A DNA stretch of 32,800 nt from Methylocystaceae bacterium. GTDB taxonomy: Bacteria > Pseudomonadota > Alphaproteobacteria > Rhodospirillales > Terasakiellaceae. The notes beneath the pieces are model-generated. The model saw only the letters and a program-made list of their open reading frames with translations. It was not told where the DNA came from and made no database searches. The position numbers and the translations under genes were made by a program. Position 1 is the stretch's first letter. Every line of letters starts with the position of its first letter. Positions 31,592 through 32,800 of the stretch are shown piece after piece. The stretch is from the NCBI GenBank assembly GCA_013373265.1, contig JABXIC010000031.1:1-32800 (forward strand), read 5' to 3'.

Positions 31592-31625
31592 GCTTGTTCA
31601 CACATTTCCATTTAGGAACGGATTA

Positions 31626-32702
31626 ATGGAAAACCTAGACCAGATTAAAGAAGAAGTCTTAAGCGCTGTTGCCGCTGCCACAGACTCTAAAGCCCTCGAC
31701 GATATTCGTGTCAATGCACTCGGCAAAAAAGGCACCATCACCTCCATGATGAAAAACATGGGAGCTTTGAGCCCGGAAGAACGTAAAGAAACCGGACAAA
31801 AGCTCAACCTCGTCAAAGGGGAAGTTGCCCAAGCCATCGAAGCGCGCAAAACAGAATTGGCGGACGCTGAACTGAACGCCCGTTTGATGGCGGAAAAAAT
31901 CGATGTGACGCTCTCGACCCGCCCTGAAATGACAGGCACGGTCCACCCGGTCAGCCAAACTATTGATGAAGCCATCGCTATTTTTGGTGAAATGGGTTTC
32001 ACCGTTGCCGAAGGGCCAAATATTGAAGATGACTGGCGCAACTTTGGGGCCTTGAACATCGGACCGGAGCACCCCGCCCGCCAAGACCACGACACCTTCT
32101 ATCTGCCGCGTGAACAAGACGGCAACCGCATGGTGTTGCGGACCCATACATCTCCTGTACAAATCCGTTCAATGCAGGAAAAGGGCGCGCCGTTGCGTAT
32201 CATCTGTCCCGGTCGCACATACCGTTGTGACTATGATGCCACCCACACCCCGATGTTCCATCAGATCGAAGGTCTGGTGATTGACGAAAAAACCCATTTT
32301 GGCCACCTTAAAGGCTGCTTGATTGATTTCTGTCGCGCCTATTTTGGTGTGGACGAATTGCCCGTTCGCTTTCGTCCCAGCTATTTCCCCTTTACAGAAC
32401 CGAGTGCGGAAGTGGATATCGGCTGCACACGCGAAGGCGGCGAATTTAAAATCGGTGCCGGTGACGACTGGCTGGAAATTCTCGGTTGCGGCATGGTACA
32501 TCCCAAAGTATTGGAAAACTGCGGCATCGATTCCACCAAATACCAAGGCTTTGCCTTCGGCATGGGGATCGAACGGATTGCCATGTTGAAATATGGCATT
32601 CCCGATTTACGCACATTCTATGAATCAGATTTACGTTGGCTGCGTCACTATGGCTTTAAAGCTCTGGATGTGCCGTCTATGGTAGGGGGGCTGACCCGAT
32701 GA
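31626..32702 (+). CDS. pheS: Phenylalanyl-tRNA synthetase alpha subunit
   Basis: The product is 358 residues. An N-terminal coiled coil (about 1-90) binds tRNA. The class II catalytic domain follows with [32 protein letters not shown], the motif 2 region [18 protein letters not shown] and motif 3 [22 protein letters not shown]. It charges tRNA-Phe as an alpha2-beta2 enzyme with PheT. I chose the ATG at 31626, which has AGGA about 10 nt upstream and gives the family N-terminus [11 protein letters not shown]. The open frame to 31548 runs through the terminator hairpin. The stop overlaps the pheT ATG by four bases (ATGA). Confidence 0.96.
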   Translation: MENLDQIKEEVLSAVAAATDSKALDDIRVNALGKKGTITSMMKNMGALSPEERKETGQKLNLVKGEVAQAIEARKTELADAELNARLMAEKIDVTLSTRPEMTGTVHPVSQTIDEAIAIFGEMGFTVAEGPNIEDDWRNFGALNIGPEHPARQDHDTFYLPREQDGNRMVLRTHTSPVQIRSMQEKGAPLRIICPGRTYRCDYDATHTPMFHQIEGLVIDEKTHFGHLKGCLIDFCRAYFGVDELPVRFRPSYFPFTEPSAEVDIGCTREGGEFKIGAGDDWLEILGCGMVHPKVLENCGIDSTKYQGFAFGMGIERIAMLKYGIPDLRTFYESDLRWLRHYGFKALDVPSMVGGLTR

Positions 32703-32800
32703 AATTCACATTCAACTGGCTATTAGAACATCTCGACACCGACAAAAGCTGTGAAGAGATCGTTGAAAAACTCTCCATGATCGGCCTTGAAGTCGAAGGC
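32699..32800 (+). CDS. pheT: Phenylalanyl-tRNA synthetase beta subunit N-terminus (partial)
   Basis: The first 34 codons are present before the window ends. [34 protein letters not shown] is the PheT start: 'FNWLLEHL' and 'LSMIGLEVE' are conserved. The ATG overlaps the pheS stop (ATGA), giving translational coupling. The rest of the gene lies to the right. Confidence 0.93.
   Translation, partial: MKFTFNWLLEHLDTDKSCEEIVEKLSMIGLEVEG

Noticed and set aside
31572-31625. Possible pheL-like leader peptide reading into pheS
   Set aside because: It starts inside the terminator stem, has no ribosome site and does not stop before pheS, so it cannot work as an E. coli-type attenuator leader.
1-32800. 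tRNA, rRNA, CRISPR array, insertion sequence or phage genes
   Set aside because: I looked for CCA-ended cloverleafs, evenly spaced repeats, transposase motifs and integrases and saw none. The window is ordinary housekeeping and accessory chromosome.

Overview
The window reads as chromosomal DNA from an alphaproteobacterium of moderate GC content (roughly high 40s percent by eye). The evidence is a complete aapJQMP amino-acid ABC transporter, an adjacent PlcP/Agt-like gene pair, hyp hydrogenase-maturation genes and rpmI-rplT-pheST. The style resembles marine Rhodospirillales such as Terasakiella or Thalassospira, but no 16S or other taxonomic marker is present, so this placement is inference. 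Almost every gene is intact and closely packed. I saw no insertion sequence, prophage, CRISPR array, tRNA or rRNA.

Layout. (1) 1-4225: right edge of a hydrogenase maturation cluster (hypE 3' end with its PRIC tail, then hypX), a HupT/HoxJ-like PAS histidine kinase and a membrane PAS sensor with no output domain. (2) 4222-12052: signalling and redox genes: a GAF/HD-GYP phosphodiesterase with a large insertion, a YdiJ-type FAD/Fe-S dehydrogenase, a PilJ-domain histidine kinase, a STAS protein and a NarL-type response regulator. (3) 12171-16291: lipid and sugar genes: a GT4 glycosyltransferase and a metallophosphoesterase that together look like the Agt/PlcP phospholipid-replacement module, a divergent diacylglycerol-kinase-like gene, and the 'rSAM/selenodomain-associated transferase 1 and 2' pair. 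(4) 16380-21304: rnhB, a terminator, and aapJQMP on the minus strand with a hairpin after aapJ. (5) 21807-25160: mtnP, a small secreted protein of unknown function, mtnA and a class II aldolase. This gene set matches the aldolase-type (DHAP shunt) salvage of 5'-methylthioadenosine. (6) 25226-27040: a stand-alone receiver protein, two overlapping hotdog thioesterase genes and apaG. (7) 27192-30708: a RimB-like retropepsin, a RimK ATP-grasp glutamate ligase, an M14 aspartoacylase-like zinc enzyme and a membrane GGDEF cyclase. This is a possible reversible amino-acid tagging system beside a c-di-GMP gene. (8) 30769-32800: rpmI, rplT, a strong hairpin terminator or attenuator, pheS and the start of pheT.

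The parts most worth a second look are the RimB-RimK-M14-GGDEF block, the PlcP/Agt/DGK block with a possible Pho box and a ~100-nt out-of-frame gene overlap, and the mtnP-unknown-mtnA-aldolase operon. None of these is demonstrably new from sequence alone. Each has an uncommon neighbour or arrangement that can be tested. Functional assignments come from motifs and remembered family resemblance, not from database searches.
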